From Phascolarctos cinereus (lineage: Eukaryota; Chordata; Mammalia; Diprotodontia; Phascolarctidae), in assembly GCF_002099425.1 (NCBI RefSeq), contig NW_018343954.1, forward strand, positions 23,335,501-23,399,500: 64,000 nt of DNA. The letters run 5' to 3'. Below are positions 1 to 12,049 of this stretch, piece by piece; within the stretch, counting starts at the first letter, position 1, and the number at the start of each line of letters is the position of its first letter. The notes under the pieces were generated by a model, which searched no databases, was not told where the DNA came from, and saw only the letters and a program-made list of their open reading frames with translations. Both the position numbers and the translations under genes were made by a program.

Positions 1-601
1 TTTTTTAAGTCTGACTTTGGAGCCCCATGTCCTGAATCCTTTTCATTATTTAAAAGGCAGAATATTAACTTCCGGATTTCATTTGCTGCCATCCTTCTCT
101 TGTAAGAACTTTTACTTTCAACTCCATCCTTCTTAAATTCTCAGCACTTTGGCTATTATAAAAATGTCCCTGCTACCAGTTACAAAGCACTGAACATCTC
201 TGTGGCATTGGGTTATGTATTGGTTAAGAGGTGCTATTCATCCTGTTAGCAGTCTCAGCAGAGGTCAGGGGATAATTGAGCATTGAGACTGAATTCTCTT
301 TTCACCCACCAGGTGGTTGCTCCTGGTCAAAGCAGAGATACATTGCTGGGGTTGAGAAGTAAAATTGTACAACTTTTACTCTAAGCTGTTAAGTGGTTAG
401 ATTTCCAGTCCTTGGAATGTTACTAAAGTGGTCCTTTCTAATTGCCTATGTATACCTAGATGAATATGTCCATGAACAGGAGCGTGCTTGTGTGTGTACA
501 TGCACGCACACACACGCGACCAATACATATACTCTCTGAAAAGGTGACAGTTTCTAAGCAAAGTTGTCTTCTATATCAAATCAAACACTTGTGATACTTT
601 G

Positions 602-812
602 TGTTGTTGAATCATTTTCAATCATGTCCACCTCTTTGTGACCACATTTTGGGTTTTCTTGGCAAAGATACTGGAGTGGTTTCCCATTTCCTTCTCTAGC
701 TCATTTTACAGATAAGGAAACTAAGGCAAGCAGGGTTAAGTGATTTGTCCAGAGTCGCAAAGCTAGAAAGTGTCTGAAGCCACGTCTGAACTCAGGTTTT
801 CCTGAAGCCAAC
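602..812 (-). mobile_element. MAR1-type CORE-SINE, head-truncated
   Basis: Read on the minus strand this is a marsupial MAR1 SINE. The RTE/BovB-like tail (TTTGGGTTTTCTTGGC on the plus strand) is joined to the CORE region with the 'cattttacagataaggaaact' signature. Most of the tRNA-derived head is missing at the right end. MAR1 is a non-autonomous element thought to be moved by RTE LINE machinery. Confidence 0.85.
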
Positions 813-1075
813 TAGCTGGTCTTAAGTTCATATGACACTAATGGTATATATTTTAAAAGTGAACTTCCCAAAATATGTTAGGCTGAAAAAATATAAAGCT
901 CAATTTAGGATTGACTTTTTGTATTCACAATAGAGGTATGATTTTATTCATACAAATTGCAACAAAACAATAACATCTTTCACAAAAAGCAAATTGAAAA
1001 TGACTCAACAACACAAAATACATATACAATTTCAAAGCAGCAATAGGAAATTATAGAAGATAAGCAAGAAAAATA

Positions 1076-1105
1076 AGCATATGTATGTATGCATATGTGT
1101 GTATG

Positions 1106-1145
<40 letters not shown>

Positions 1146-1350
1146 AATAAGTGTGCATGTGTGTGGGACACTTTTATATATATACATATATAGCATTTCT
1201 TACTACACATATACATACATTGTAAGAAGGAATTTCTTAATATATGTGCATATATCCATATATTAGATATGTAGAGAGATATATATATATACATATATAT
1301 GTATATATATACACACACACACACACACATATATTAGAGAGAGAGAAGTG
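1076..1350. repeat. Compound TA/TG/CA microsatellite
   Basis: A (TA)n run at about 1111-1136 is followed by mixed ATATGTAT/ATACACAC sequence and a (CA)n run near 1311-1328, then a short GA run. The open frame that crosses it on the minus strand, rich in Y, I, C and V, comes from this repeat and is not a gene. Confidence 0.9.
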
Positions 1351-2050
1351 TTATGTTTCAGAAAATAATCTTAGAATACTTGATTGTGCAAAAGGAAATA
1401 AAAAGAACATAATTAGATAATAATTTACTTATTGTCTTATTTCCATATGCATCAAAAATTAAACAAGGTGCCTCATATTAAGAAAGTTTGTGAAAAACTG
1501 AAAGCTGTCACCTCCAAAATATTCTAAAGTGAGATACAAATAATTAGGTTTTTTTCTTAGCATACTAAAGTTGCTAATGTGACAGAAAGACAGAGTGATG
1601 AGATCCATTTTCCACGAGCTATTCCTATTTTATATTAATCATAATGCTGGCATATTAATGAATTTCATGTTTACTAATATATTAGAACATTGTTAACATA
1701 ATTCATGATCATGGAAACGACTTTAATAGAATACAGATATAATAATGAAACATTTGAAACTTGTTTAAGCAGAATTAATAGCAGATGAGATTATTTAGGG
1801 ATACTGCAATGACATATCAGAATTTCCTTTACACTGATAGTTGGTAACAGAATGACATTTTATATCTGTGTAATGTTTATTATGGCTATGATATAGAGAC
1901 TCAGGTAACAAATAATACTATATTTTTCAGTTATTTGTAAAGTAACTATTATCTCATTGGTATGAAGAGTTTCCAATGAAGAAACAGCCTCCATTAATGC
2001 AGATTAGAAATAGCTCAGCAGCTTATATCTGGAAAATGTTTCTTGTGGAA
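1351..2050. other. No recognised feature (AT-rich)
   Basis: AT-rich unique-looking sequence. I see no coding potential and no repeat I can name. Confidence 0.5.
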
Positions 2051-2165
2051 CAGACTGGTCAAGTGACTTGCCCAAAGTTAGGCAGCCAGTGTGTTCCAAA
2101 GGTATAGACTGAACCCAAGTCTTTTGGTCTTTGAGGCCAGAGACTCTACTATGCTATACTGCCTT
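2050..2165 (-). repeat. MIR3-like SINE fragment
   Basis: The stretch carries the reverse of the CORE-SINE signature (CAAGTGACTTGCCCAAAG, then a copy of 'actgaacccaagtc'). This is typical of a minus-strand MIR or MIR3 fragment. Confidence 0.6.
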
Positions 2166-3110
2166 TGTGAATGTTATATGGAGCAATCGTAACACATACA
2201 CATTATAAGTCAAAGGCATCATTATAATTGTATTATTTATAATTAGGCATAAATTAGGTAATAATTTCTTTCTTAACATCACACTGTCTCAGTTTCTCTA
2301 CCACCTGCCTTCAGACACCTACCAAATCATCTGAGGTTTGTGACATTTAAAGGGTTTGACAGACATAATTTCTGGGTGACTAGTCATTTTATTAATAATG
2401 CTAGTATTTTAATAAAAGAGGCCAGTGACACTCTCAAATGTCAAAAGACCCTCATGATGGTGGGCTCATGGCTCATATGCCCTTGGAAAACAGGGTGTTT
2501 GAGAGGGTAGCAATCAGCTCTGATTGGTTAACAAGTAATGAGGGAATGAACATTAAAATGAGAAGTGGTCTTACTCCTCTAAGGGGCTGACAGAGTGACA
2601 TGTCAATATGGGACAAAAAGACTATCTACAGAACCTCCCTCCCCAGCTTTGGACAGTCTAATCAAAGAATTTGCTCCCACCAAAACCTGCTTGAGTGGAA
2701 CATAATAGGCTTCCCTACCTTAGATTAAATGCCTTGTAAGGTTGGGTGAGATCTGACCACAGTTAAGGAGAAAGTTAATTCAACTAAGTTTTAAAATGAT
2801 GACTTTAGAAAAAGGGAGAACTCTGGATCTCCCAAAATAATTGGTTATTAATAATAATTTTTCTCATGTTAAAGTATAGTTTACTTATAAATGTGTCTGG
2901 CCATTTCTAAGAAAAAATATTCAGAACTATTTCTTAAGGCCCAACCCAAATGGCTTTTGTATGTTTTATTAAATATATCATGTTGAATTCCAAGTAAATC
3001 ATTTTTATTTTCTCCTTTAAAACATTATTCCTTATGAAACATGGCACTTCAACCCACACCACACACACACACACACACTCACACTTTCAACGAACTCCTT
3101 TTAGGTAAAG
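2166..3110. other. Unassigned stretch with a short CA repeat
   Basis: No gene or nameable repeat. A (CA)n run lies at about 3057-3080. The part at about 2400-2790 is more GC-balanced and contains several NATTGGTTA/CCAAT-like words. It could be an old dispersed repeat, but I cannot assign it. Confidence 0.4.
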
Positions 3111-3124
3111 CACCTTTATAGTTC

Positions 3125-3345
3125 ATGTCAGAATCATGGATAATAGAATAAAACTTTGGAGCAAAAAAAGATTGACCTTAGAGATCACCTAATCCATCCC
3201 TTTCAGGTTTAGAGATGACCAAATTAAAGCCCTGAAGAGTGAAATGATTTCCTCAAGGCCACAAAGATAGCAAGTGGCAGAACCAGGATTTAAACTCCAG
3301 TTGATCCTCAGATTACAAATTCAGAGGTATTTCTACCATACATGT
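3125..3345 (-). repeat. MIR3-type SINE
   Basis: The order 'gaccttagagatcacctaat', then 'aaatgatttcctcaaggcca', then 'agtggcagaaccaggatt' is that of a MIR3 (Ther-2) copy on the minus strand, nearly full length and strongly diverged. Confidence 0.75.
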
Positions 3346-3689
3346 AAAATTCTGTGCCCCAGAGTCCTGGTCTATAAAACTTTAATTTTTTTTTTTTGGT
3401 AAGTATTAACTAGGAATATGAAGATTTGAGTGTTTATGTTCCAAAGGGCTTAATTGGATTCAAAAGGATAATTCTATCTTATGCCTCTAGTTCTGTTCTT
3501 CCTTCCTACGTTGCATTGGTTGCAATTTACTAGTTAGCACTGCATAGCCTTTAAAGAAATTTATTTCATTCCCGAGGTATAACTTGCTTAGAAGAAGAAT
3601 AGGCTCAGAGTTTATTCTATATAATGCTGGTCATGTTTCCAAGTCACTACTCACTATATTCATTGCAACATGGTAGAACTGAATGATTG

Positions 3690-3965
3690 CTAGACTTGGA
3701 GTCTATGACTCGGGTACAAATTCCCATTCCAACTTTTACTAGATATGTTACCATAGACAAGTCACTCAATAGTATTGGAAGGAGAACTGGATTTCATTTG
3801 TAGTGCATTGTTCAAGTCCAGGTTCTACTATTTTACAATCTGTGTCAGTTTGGGCAAATAAATTAACCTGTATGGGCCTCAGTTACCTGACTGAAAAATG
3901 GGGAAGTTGGAATAAATGATCTCTAAAGTCCTATCCAGCTAAAAATCTATGCTGCCATTGTATGA
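3690..3965 (+). repeat. Two adjacent CORE-SINE fragments (MIR3-like)
   Basis: A short head-like piece (3690-3772) ends at the 'gacaagtcactcaa' box. A second copy (3773-3965) carries the tRNA-like box, the CORE and the MIR3 tail 'gatctctaaagtcctatc'. Both are on the plus strand. Confidence 0.6.
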
Positions 3966-4367
3966 ATTAAAATTACTGCACAACATCACTGAGTTGTTAT
4001 AAGTAGCATAGTTATGTAAACATATATATTGCTACATAAATTTTGGTTTTTATTACTTTTTTTCTAACAATAAGCCTTGACCTTTCTCTTAAAAGAACTC
4101 TGAAACTAAACAGTTATTTTTTTTTTTACTTAGCGTAGGTAAGAATATGAGACCTTTTCTTTATCATGAGCTATTTTTGATAATTGCAAAGTCTACATAA
4201 CCATAGCTCTGGCAAATATTGGGGGATACTAAGAGAGTAAATAAGAGATTCAGAAGATCCTAAAAAGGAGATTGCCCTACAAGATTTAAAATATCTCTTC
4301 CATCTCTAAATCTATGATCCTAGCCTTCATGCTTTTGGATTTATCACATACAGAATATTGTATCATT

Positions 4368-5780
4368 GACCAAGTAATTTTGGAATTTGGCTACTATATT
4401 CCTTGGTATCTTCAATTTAGGATTCTTTCAGGAGGTGATTGGTAGATTCTTTCTATGACTATTTTACCCTCTGGTTCTAGGACCTGAGGGCAGTTTTCCT
4501 TGATGATTTCCTGAAAGATACTGTCTAGGCTCTTTCTTTCATTGTGATTTTCAGGTAGACTAATAATTTTTAAATCCACTCCTGGATCAATTTTCCAGGT
4601 CACTTGTTTTACCAGTGAAGTATTTTATGTTGTCATCTGTTTTTTTCATTCTTTTGTTTCATTTTGACTGATTCTCACTCTCTCATAGAGTCATTGGCTT
4701 CATTTGCCCAATTTTAATTTTTAACAAATTATTTTCTTCTATTAGATTTTGTACCTCCTTCCCCATTTGGCCAGTTGTATTTTTTAGGAACTTGTTTTCT
4801 TCAGTGTACTTTTTTTTTTCCAGTTGGCCAATTGTATTTTTTAAGGACGTGTTTTCTACAGTTAATTTTTTGTCCTTTTTCCAAGCTATTGACTCTCTCT
4901 TGCATACCTCATTTTTTTCTTCTATCTCTCTCATTTGACTTTTAAAATCCTTCTTGAGCTCTTCTAAGAAGGCTTTTTGGGCTTCAGGCCAGTTCACATT
5001 CCCTTTTGTGTTTCCAGATGTGGGTTTGTTGTCAATATTGTCCTCTCCAGAATTTCTGTCTTGATCCTCACTGTTCTCATAATATGAATCGATTGTACGT
5101 TTGTTCTTGCTCATGGTGTTTGCTTATTTCCTGGCCTTTAAAGAGACTGATCTCTCCTGATGGGGAGCAGAGGGCACTAACTTGGGTTAGTGCTTCTTGG
5201 GCCTGGTCACTGGCTTTGTGTGCTGGGGGCTCCGATGTTGGCAGTTGGAGGCTGTAGGGTTCTGACAGCTTACCTGGTGTTGGGCTGGAATCAACCATGC
5301 TGGACCTCTAGGGGTAGGATTGGGTAGTCTGGCCCCTGGAAGTTGCCTGCCCTTCCTTTCCTTTGGCTTTCTTTGGCTCCTTTCAGTGGATGTTTCAGGC
5401 TGTTTATCCACCTGGGGCCCCTTGTAGTGCTGCTTCCCTTATTTTTGCTGAGGCACCTGGAGACCCAGTTGCTGTAGAATGCCCAGGCACCTGGTGGTTT
5501 TCTGAGCTGGTTTTCACCAGTTCCCCAGACCTAACTGAGACACTCGGGGGTCCAGGTGTTGGTGTTTGTCTGCTCCACCACCTGGGTTTCAGGATCTCCT
5601 CTTGGTATGATGAAGTGGGGCTTTCCACTAGCTTACTGGGACGACTCCTGTTCTGTACTGCTTCCTTCCCCCAGGGCAAGAAGGGCCCTTCTTATTAATC
5701 CTTCAAGCTACCTGGGCTGCTTGCTCCCAATCTTTCTTCCACTTCAGCTGTTCCAGAGTTTTTCCTTGGGTGGTATTTTT
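4368..5780 (-). mobile_element. L1 fragment: 5' UTR plus most of ORF1, flanked by 17-bp duplications
   Basis: On the minus strand the element runs from a GC-rich L1 5' UTR (about 5780 down to 5115) into ORF1 (start at 5114). It stops inside the ORF1 RNA-recognition domain at about 4368. CAGAATATTGTATCATT at 4351-4367 and CAGAATATTATATCATT at 5781-5797 (16 of 17 identical) flank it exactly, as a target-site duplication would. There is no ORF2, 3' UTR or poly(A) at the inner 3' end. The minus-strand 5' UTR carries several small open frames that are not genes. Confidence 0.8.
4412..5114 (-). pseudogene. L1 ORF1 remnant (RNA-binding chaperone)
   Basis: ORF1p is the RNA-binding partner of the L1 reverse transcriptase. 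Residues from the start at 5114 form a charged N-terminus (begins MSKNKRTIDSYYENSEDQD). A coiled coil with repeated N-L-K-x-x-I-G-Q-(L/M) heptads follows, up to 4683. After a frame break, the segment 4603-4412 carries the RRM signature with the words LKIISLPENHNERKSLDSIF and VIERIYQSPPERI. The C-terminal domain is absent because the whole copy ends here. It is dead as a gene. Confidence 0.85.
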
Positions 5781-5799
5781 CAGAATATTATATCATTCA

Positions 5800-6230
5800 C
5801 TGTATGATATAACAAAGGAAAGTAGTAGTGATTTTTATTCTTGAGTGGGTTATATGCATGAAAAATACATAAATGTATGTTTAACTGAAACTTGTCTTTA
5901 ATATTCCAATGGAGTCATTGAGTGAATACCTCCTCAAAAGTTGAATTGAGGTTCAAATCAGCCCATTTGTTCACCTCTGATTGACTTATTAGACAATTTT
6001 CTTCTTAGGAAGATTATAGGGGAAACGTAAGATAACTGTCCTAGGAAAACTTATGATTCACAAAATCATCCACAATTATTCCCAAAGGGTATTTAGAAAG
6101 TCTCAATACATTTCTTTGACTCTGGGGTTGGTTTGATGGCATGATGATAACATCCAGAAAGAGCACCAAACTGAATTATTGAAATAGAGAAAGACTTGAT
6201 ATTCCTGGGCATAGCACAAAGATAGTAACA
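5800..6230. other. No recognised feature
   Basis: No coding signal and no repeat family I can name. Confidence 0.4.
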
Positions 6231-6830
6231 AGCAGTCAGTTAAGTATTTGTTAAGCGCCTACTATGTGCCAGGCATGGAGCTAAGTGCTGGTCATACAAA
6301 GAAAAAAAGAGCCCCTGCTTTTAAGGAACTAATTAATGTAATGAAGGCACTAGAATTAAGAAGGATTGGGAAAGGCTTCCAGTGGAAGATGAGATTTGAA
6401 GGAAGTCAGGGAAGCTAGGAGGGAGAGATAAGGAGGAAGCAAATTCCAGGCATGGGAACAGCCAGCAAAATGCCTGGAGCTGAGAGATGCAGGGTCTTAT
6501 TTGTGGAACAGCTAGGAGGCCAGTGCCACTGGATTAAAGAATATGTGGGAGTCTGGAGTAGGAGGGCGGAGGGGATAAGGTGTAAGAAGACTTGAAAGGT
6601 AAGAGAGGGCTTGTTTATAAAGGGATTTTGAACATTAAATAGAGGATCTTGTATTTGATGCTGGGGGTGATAAGGAACCACTGGAATTTATTTGAGTATG
6701 GGGGTGATGTGGTCAGACCTGTGCTCTAAGTAGATTTTCTTTAAGAAGATAATACTGGGTATTGAGAGAAGGGAAAGTGGGAACCAGGTCACAGTTGATG
6801 AGTGACTAGATATATGAGTAAAGTGAGGCT
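6231..6830 (-). mobile_element. L2 LINE 3' portion
   Basis: The plus strand begins with the reversed L2 3' terminus (AAGCGCCTACTATGTGCCAG). It continues through the reversed 3' UTR ('gggaaaggcttccagtgga', 'ccaggcatgggaacagcc') into the end of ORF2 near 'gatgtggtcagacctgtgct'. It is 5'-truncated and diverged. Confidence 0.8.
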
Positions 6831-7504
6831 TGTGTGGAACCTAATAATTTGAGAAGCCCCCAAAAGTATACGTTTTTTCAGTGTACCTGGATTTGTAGGA
6901 GCATTGGAAGTGTAGGCATTGGAATTGCTGGAGGCTGAGATAATCTATTGGAGCTCCCAGGCCTCACAATGAATCTCTGAATTCCAGAGTCCTTCACAAA
7001 GGGTTACCAGCATTTTATGGATTACGACAAGCTCTGGCAGATAAAAATATCTTATTGGCACAGTGCTGAGTCATCTCTGTATGGAAAAAGAGCCCAGGAA
7101 GAAGCCTGTGGAACCAGAGTCTGGATGTGAGCATAATAAGCAGTAAATGGTGAAATGTTCCTGAATGTGTGAGGGTTGTGCCTATAGTTCCTCGACACCC
7201 TATCACACTTCCCACAGTAGCTATTCTAAACCCCCTCTTTCCTCAAACCATCTGAGTAGGTCGTATTTAACTTGTTAAATTTTACTAAGAATATTAAGGA
7301 AGCAAAGAACTTCATTATCTCTCTTCTTACCATACATCAAAACTTCCCAACTTCTTTGTCTTTGCTTGGTCTCCTTCCTCTTTGCCAAGGTTGGGCCTAA
7401 CCATTTTATTTGTTCTCTTGATTCCATTCTTTTGGGGGAAATTGCTGCATCAGTTATTTCCTCTCTCTTTCATCTTTGTTCCTTCACTGTCTACTAGGTC
7501 TAGG

Positions 7505-7715
7505 GACACGCTGGTAAATATTTAACATCTGGCTGTTTGAAAACTAGAACCCACTTTTATCTTTGACCTGCATTATTAACATTTTCCCCATCCCTTTCTT
7601 AAGTCTGGACAATAAACAAAACAATAAAGCCCAGATGTGTAGCATTTGCCAATTTTTGAGATGTAAGTAAATGCTCAAGATGGAAATTTAACAATCAGTT
7701 CTAACACACCCTTGG
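7505..7715. repeat. Unnamed dispersed repeat 'A', copy 1
   Basis: This stretch matches 14870-15115 in the same orientation. Shared words are 'gtttaacatc', 'cttaagtct(g)gacaat(c)', 'agcatttgccaattt' / 'agcacttgccaattt' and 'aaatgctca-gact/atgga'. Neither copy has a reading frame or an obvious tail. The family is not recognised. Confidence 0.55.
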
Positions 7716-7882
7716 CTAATTCTGTCACTAGCCATAAATACTGAGTCTTATGCTCTCTTATCCTTAAAGGAAACCCTTATCCGAACCCTATCATATCCTC
7801 AAGCTATCACCCTTATCATCAAGCTATCACCTATCATTTGTTTCACACTCAGTTCTTCAGCTTCTCACCAGTCACCCAAGCA

Positions 7883-8130
7883 GAATCATAGAATTTCACA
7901 GTCATTAAGAAATATCAGAAGTCATCTAGTCAAATTCCCTATCAGAACAATTATTCCCTTTACCAAATTTCTGAAAAGTGGCCCTCCAGGCTTGACTTAA
8001 AGACTTGTGCAAGAGGGAACTCAGTTCCATGTAGTCCATTACAATTTTGTACTGATTTAATTGTTTCTTTACATCAATTAAACCTAAATCTTCCTCTCTA
8101 CATTTTCCACCCATTAGAGAAAATTAGGTA
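7883..8130 (-). mobile_element. L3/CR1-type LINE 3' end fragment
   Basis: The plus strand carries the reversed CR1/L3 3' region: an 'agaatcatagaatttcacag' start, 'gtcatctagtcaaattccct', 'cctccaggcttgacttaaag', then 'aaacctaaatcttcctctct' and 'cattttccacccatta'. It is strongly diverged. Confidence 0.65.
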
Positions 8131-8199
8131 GCATAGAGGATATAGCATTATGGAGTTCATTCCCTGCCTTAGACACTTCCTTGCTATGCAATTAAAATA

Positions 8200-8340
8200 G
8201 CTATGACATTAGCTAGCATTTGTACAATGCTTTCAGGTTTGTAAAGCATTATACCCAGGCATGCCGCTTAAAATCTCAGTTACCCAGGCAATTCTCTAAG
8301 ATAAGTTGCAGAGACAGTGCTCACCTACGTAAGTAGAGGA
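8200..8340 (-). repeat. MIR fragment and SINE tail piece
   Basis: 8200-8262 matches a reversed MIR tail ('attagctagcatttgtac', 'ggtttgtaaagcatta'). 8268-8335 ('acccaggcaattctctaaga' to 'gtgctcacctacgtaagtag') matches the tail of the plus-oriented SINE at 55500-55735. Both are old fragments. Confidence 0.5.
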
Positions 8341-8680
8341 AGTTTCCTTCTGTGGAAGAAAAGAAGGGGTGAAGAGGAACAGACAGTTCAGGCATGGAGG
8401 AAGGCCAGTTCAATGGCAGAAATATGGGAGATGGAGCATCTCATGTAAGTTACATGAAGAAGACCAGTTTGGCTAAGCTATTTCTGTAGAAGAGAAGGCA
8501 AGTAATATATAATGAGATCAGAAAGTTATGCTGGGGCCAGGTTCTGAAGGGCCTTAAAAGCCAAAATGAAAATGTATATTTTATTTTGGAGGCCATTGGA
8601 ATTTATCAAGTAAGAGGGGGTGACATGGTCAGACCTGCACTTAAAGGAAATCATTTGGGCAGCTATATGTCACCCTTTTA
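8341..8680 (-). mobile_element. L2 LINE fragment
   Basis: The plus strand shows the reversed L2 ORF2 C-terminal and 3' UTR words: 'aggttctgaagggcctta', 'gaggccattggaatttatc', 'tgacatggtcagacctgca'. It is homologous to 6231-6830 and 43080-44280. Confidence 0.75.
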
Positions 8681-8689
8681 AGTCACACT

Positions 8690-10770
8690 GAATGAACTTT
8701 AATTACTTTTAACGTCCCTGTAATGTGGCTTCTAACCATACCACTCTAGAGAAAAATGATCTCTCAAAGATCATCACTGACTTATCAGTTGTTAATCTCA
8801 GTCTTACTTTCTCTTGACCAATTTTCTCTTCTTCTTTTACTACTATGGGGAAGGGCATTCCATATGCCCGCCTCAAACAACCAAAAGAAAAGATTTGGTT
8901 TTTAAAATATGTAAAGAAGATTGTCTCTACCCTATGATCTATTTTCTAACTGTAAATTCTTTAAGTGGTTCAAAAAGGGTACAACAGCATGATATATTTC
9001 CTAATCAAACAAGCTCAGCACACACCTGGTGGCTTTAAATAGGAGAAAAAGAGGAAGCAGTTGTTTAGTCAAGATATGGGCTAGAAAAGCTCTAGACTAG
9101 TCTAGTGGAGGCAGGACTCCAGTTTGGAGGATCCTAAGCCCTTAAGAAGGAATAACTTCTGGGGGGAAGGAAAAAAAGGCTTTTTTCCCCCTTCCTCCTT
9201 CTCTCGTCTTCTCCCTCTTCATCTACCTCTCCCTCTTCCCTCTTTTCCCCTGTATAATTCCTGTGGCTTCTCATACTCCCCTGGTTGGGAACCCAAATGG
9301 GAATGGGGCATCATTGCTGCTTTTTTTTTTCCTTGCTGAAATTAGCACATCATTCTTTTGCAAGCCTCTCTTCCGTTGGTGCTCCACTGGTTTACTGCTC
9401 CTGTCTTCTGTTACTGACAGCTATTACCCATTCTTTCTGCCATAGTTTTTGCCCTTTCCCTTCTGAAGATGCTGAAGCCCATTTTGCTGCTATTGCTAAT
9501 TTTAGTACAGACTCTTTCTAAAACCCTGCACCATAAACAAATGAAAGCAGGGAGATTGGGATCTCCAGTGCCACTCATGAAAATCCCCATTGTTGGAATG
9601 AAGACTGAGAAAAAGGAGGAAGAATAATAGGAAAGAGAGAACTTTGTAAAGAATCTATAATAATAAAGCAAGGAAAAGAAATGAAAAAGAGGGCAATTAA
9701 AAGCTACAATTTTTATAGATGAAGAAAAGTTAGAAATTCAAAGATAGACATTTCAATCTAAGAAGCTGGAAAAACATTATCACTGATGGGGTAGCAGAAA
9801 GAAAATGAAAGGATATAGAACTGATGGTGATTACATAGTAAGGACCCCAAACCAGAATTTTGGTCATGTGATGACAACATAAAGGTTTAGTCTTGATGGC
9901 CCTAGCATGTCCAATGAAGATTATCTTTAGAATCCTTCAGTGAGAATCATTCAGTGCCATGGACTTGCTCTCAAGCATGAAGAATTAGGGATTGTTTATA
10001 ACGGAGGATACCTTTTTCTTTCTGGCCTCACATTTTTACAAAAATCAGCTACAAATATACATATATAGAATCTTATAAAAATAAAATAAGTTGCCAAAGT
10101 AAAGCCCTAGGCCTATATGTAGAGAAGGTCTCATCTCTTTTATGTAGTGATGATATATTTATCACTGTAATCATGTAATGGGACACAGGTGTATGTTCTG
10201 ATTTTTTTTTTAGCATGAGCTGAAAGTATCCTTCTTACCTATGGCCTCCATAAGAAACTCTATAGCTGCTAGCAGTATGGGCCCTACAAAGAACAAGATA
10301 CAGATTATCATTTTGGATGTCAATGTTTACTGAAAATTGTCATCACCACATGGGTAAGGTGGGATTGGAAGGCAGACAATTCTTCAGTATCTATGGACAA
10401 ACTAACATGCTTCCCTTCAGCAGATTTTCCTCTGACAACCCATGTTTCCTTGATCAATGCCAGGTAATGAACACATGTTCTTGGTCTGATCCTGTTAGCA
10501 CATTACACCTGTATTCTACCTTTCCCATAATATGAATTAAATCCTGTCAGTGATGGCTTGTATTTGCTAATATCCCAGCATGGATCCCTCTTAGTTGGCT
10601 TGCACTGAAATATTTTATTCCTTATCATTACGGACAAGGTTATGACTAGACTATGATGTAAACTCAACACACACTGTCTTATGTCCCAAGTCACTGCAGA
10701 AATCAAGTGGAGCCATGGCATTGATTTGTTATACGTTGGTGATGTATCTGGTTCCTATCCTCCTGTTTAT
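8690..10770. other. Unassigned stretch with a purine/pyrimidine switch
   Basis: No gene found. 9160-9178 is a G/A-only run and 9181-9250 is almost pure pyrimidine. The flanking 9050-9540 sequence has no homology I recognise. Several short open frames in the pyrimidine-rich part follow composition and are not credible genes. Confidence 0.45.
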
Positions 10771-10940
10771 AGGATCATTGATTTAGCGTGCACAGAGACT
10801 CTAAGAATACCAAGTCCATGCCCATCATTTTGTAGGTGAGGAAACAAAGGCCCAGAAGAATAACTGACTTTCCAAGTTCTCACTGAGTGGCAAAGGCAGA
10901 GTTTGAAGCTAGATCTTTGAACTCCAAATCTATCACACCT
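10770..10940 (-). repeat. MIR3-type SINE fragment
   Basis: Reversed CORE words 'tgtaggtgaggaaacaaagg' and 'actgagtggcaaaggcagag' mark a minus-strand MIR3 copy. Confidence 0.7.
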
Positions 10941-11870
10941 TGAAAAACTCAGCTCTGTACTCTGGCCAACAACTGGCTGAATACAATACCTCTATAGAGT
11001 ATGGCAATGTGAGGAGTACCAACGTCACAGTCTCTAATGCAAAAGCAAAGGTCTTTATCAAATCATACCCAATGGAAATAATTTACATTTTTATCAACAC
11101 CAGCTCTTTGTGGCTTCTCTGTCCTTTGTTCTCTCGTAATTAGTGTATTTCCCTTAGTTTTTATGTTGTAGAGATTAAACATCTTTAGACTCCCTTCTGC
11201 CCTAGTTAATCACGACTGGGGCTTTTGCTTTATTTTTTAACACTGACCTTTATTTTCTTGTTCTTTTCTTCTCTTATTACTTCTCATTCATATTTAATTC
11301 TGCATACAGAATCCTCTCCTAGACTCCTTTACCTTTTGATTCTTTGTACTTGGCAACATGCAATTGTTTGATATCCTTTTTGGGGGAGACATGTCACTGT
11401 TCTTTTTGTGGAATTGCTTTGAACTGGCTTTCATCTTTTAGCATTTAAATGATCTAAGTCTTCATATATCTTGCTGCATTGTTCTTTATTATTTACTTTT
11501 CCTCCCACCACAATGTCATCTGTTTGAAGCCCAGGCTGTTCTTTTGTTATTTTTTTTCCCACTCCTATCCTTTGTTTTTAATTTTTGAGCCAGCCTGGCA
11601 CTTCTTTGACTCCCACAGGGGTAAGTATTGCTTGTTTGTCATTACTGCTGTTTTAGTTTAAGATGTGAAACTTTGTTCAAAATTACTTTCTGCATCTTAT
11701 TTTCTAGACTTTCAAAAGTACAACAGTTTATGTGTCCATTGGAAGTTTGCAGAGCTTGGCTTCTCCCTGTGATCGAATAAAGTCTAAAACCTCAATTAGC
11801 CTAGGTACTTAGGATAAACAGCAGGCCAAACAGCCCTGGGCAAGTTATCAGAAGATGTTAAAGTAGTTTT
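10941..11870. other. No recognised feature (T-rich)
   Basis: T-rich sequence with no credible reading frame and no repeat I can name. Confidence 0.4.
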
Positions 11871-11874
11871 GGAT

Positions 11875-12016
11875 TTCTGTGTGTGATACCAACTGGTTAT
11901 ATGATCCTAGATAAGTCATTTCCTTTCTCCGATCCTCGGTTTCTTCATCTGTAAAATATGAAGCTAGTACTTCATGATCTCTAAGGCCCCTTCTAGCTCT
12001 ATGATGTTATGAATAT
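11875..12016 (+). repeat. MIR3-type SINE
   Basis: Plus-strand order is 'gatcctagataagtcatttc', then 'tttcttcatctgtaaaatat', then 'gatctctaaggccccttcta'. This is a good match to the MIR3 CORE and tail. Confidence 0.75.
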
Positions 12017-12049
12017 AGTACACTGTTTAGCTGACTCTGAAAAATCCAT

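Noticed and set aside
980-1330. 116-codon frame rich in Y, I and C
   Set aside because: It is a translation of the TA/CA microsatellite.
5006-5807. Several overlapping 70-110-codon frames on both strands
   Set aside because: They lie in the GC-rich L1 5' UTR, where stop codons are rare. None resembles a protein.
9124-9521. Short phenylalanine-, proline- and serine-rich frames
   Set aside because: They follow from the pyrimidine-rich composition and are not supported otherwise.
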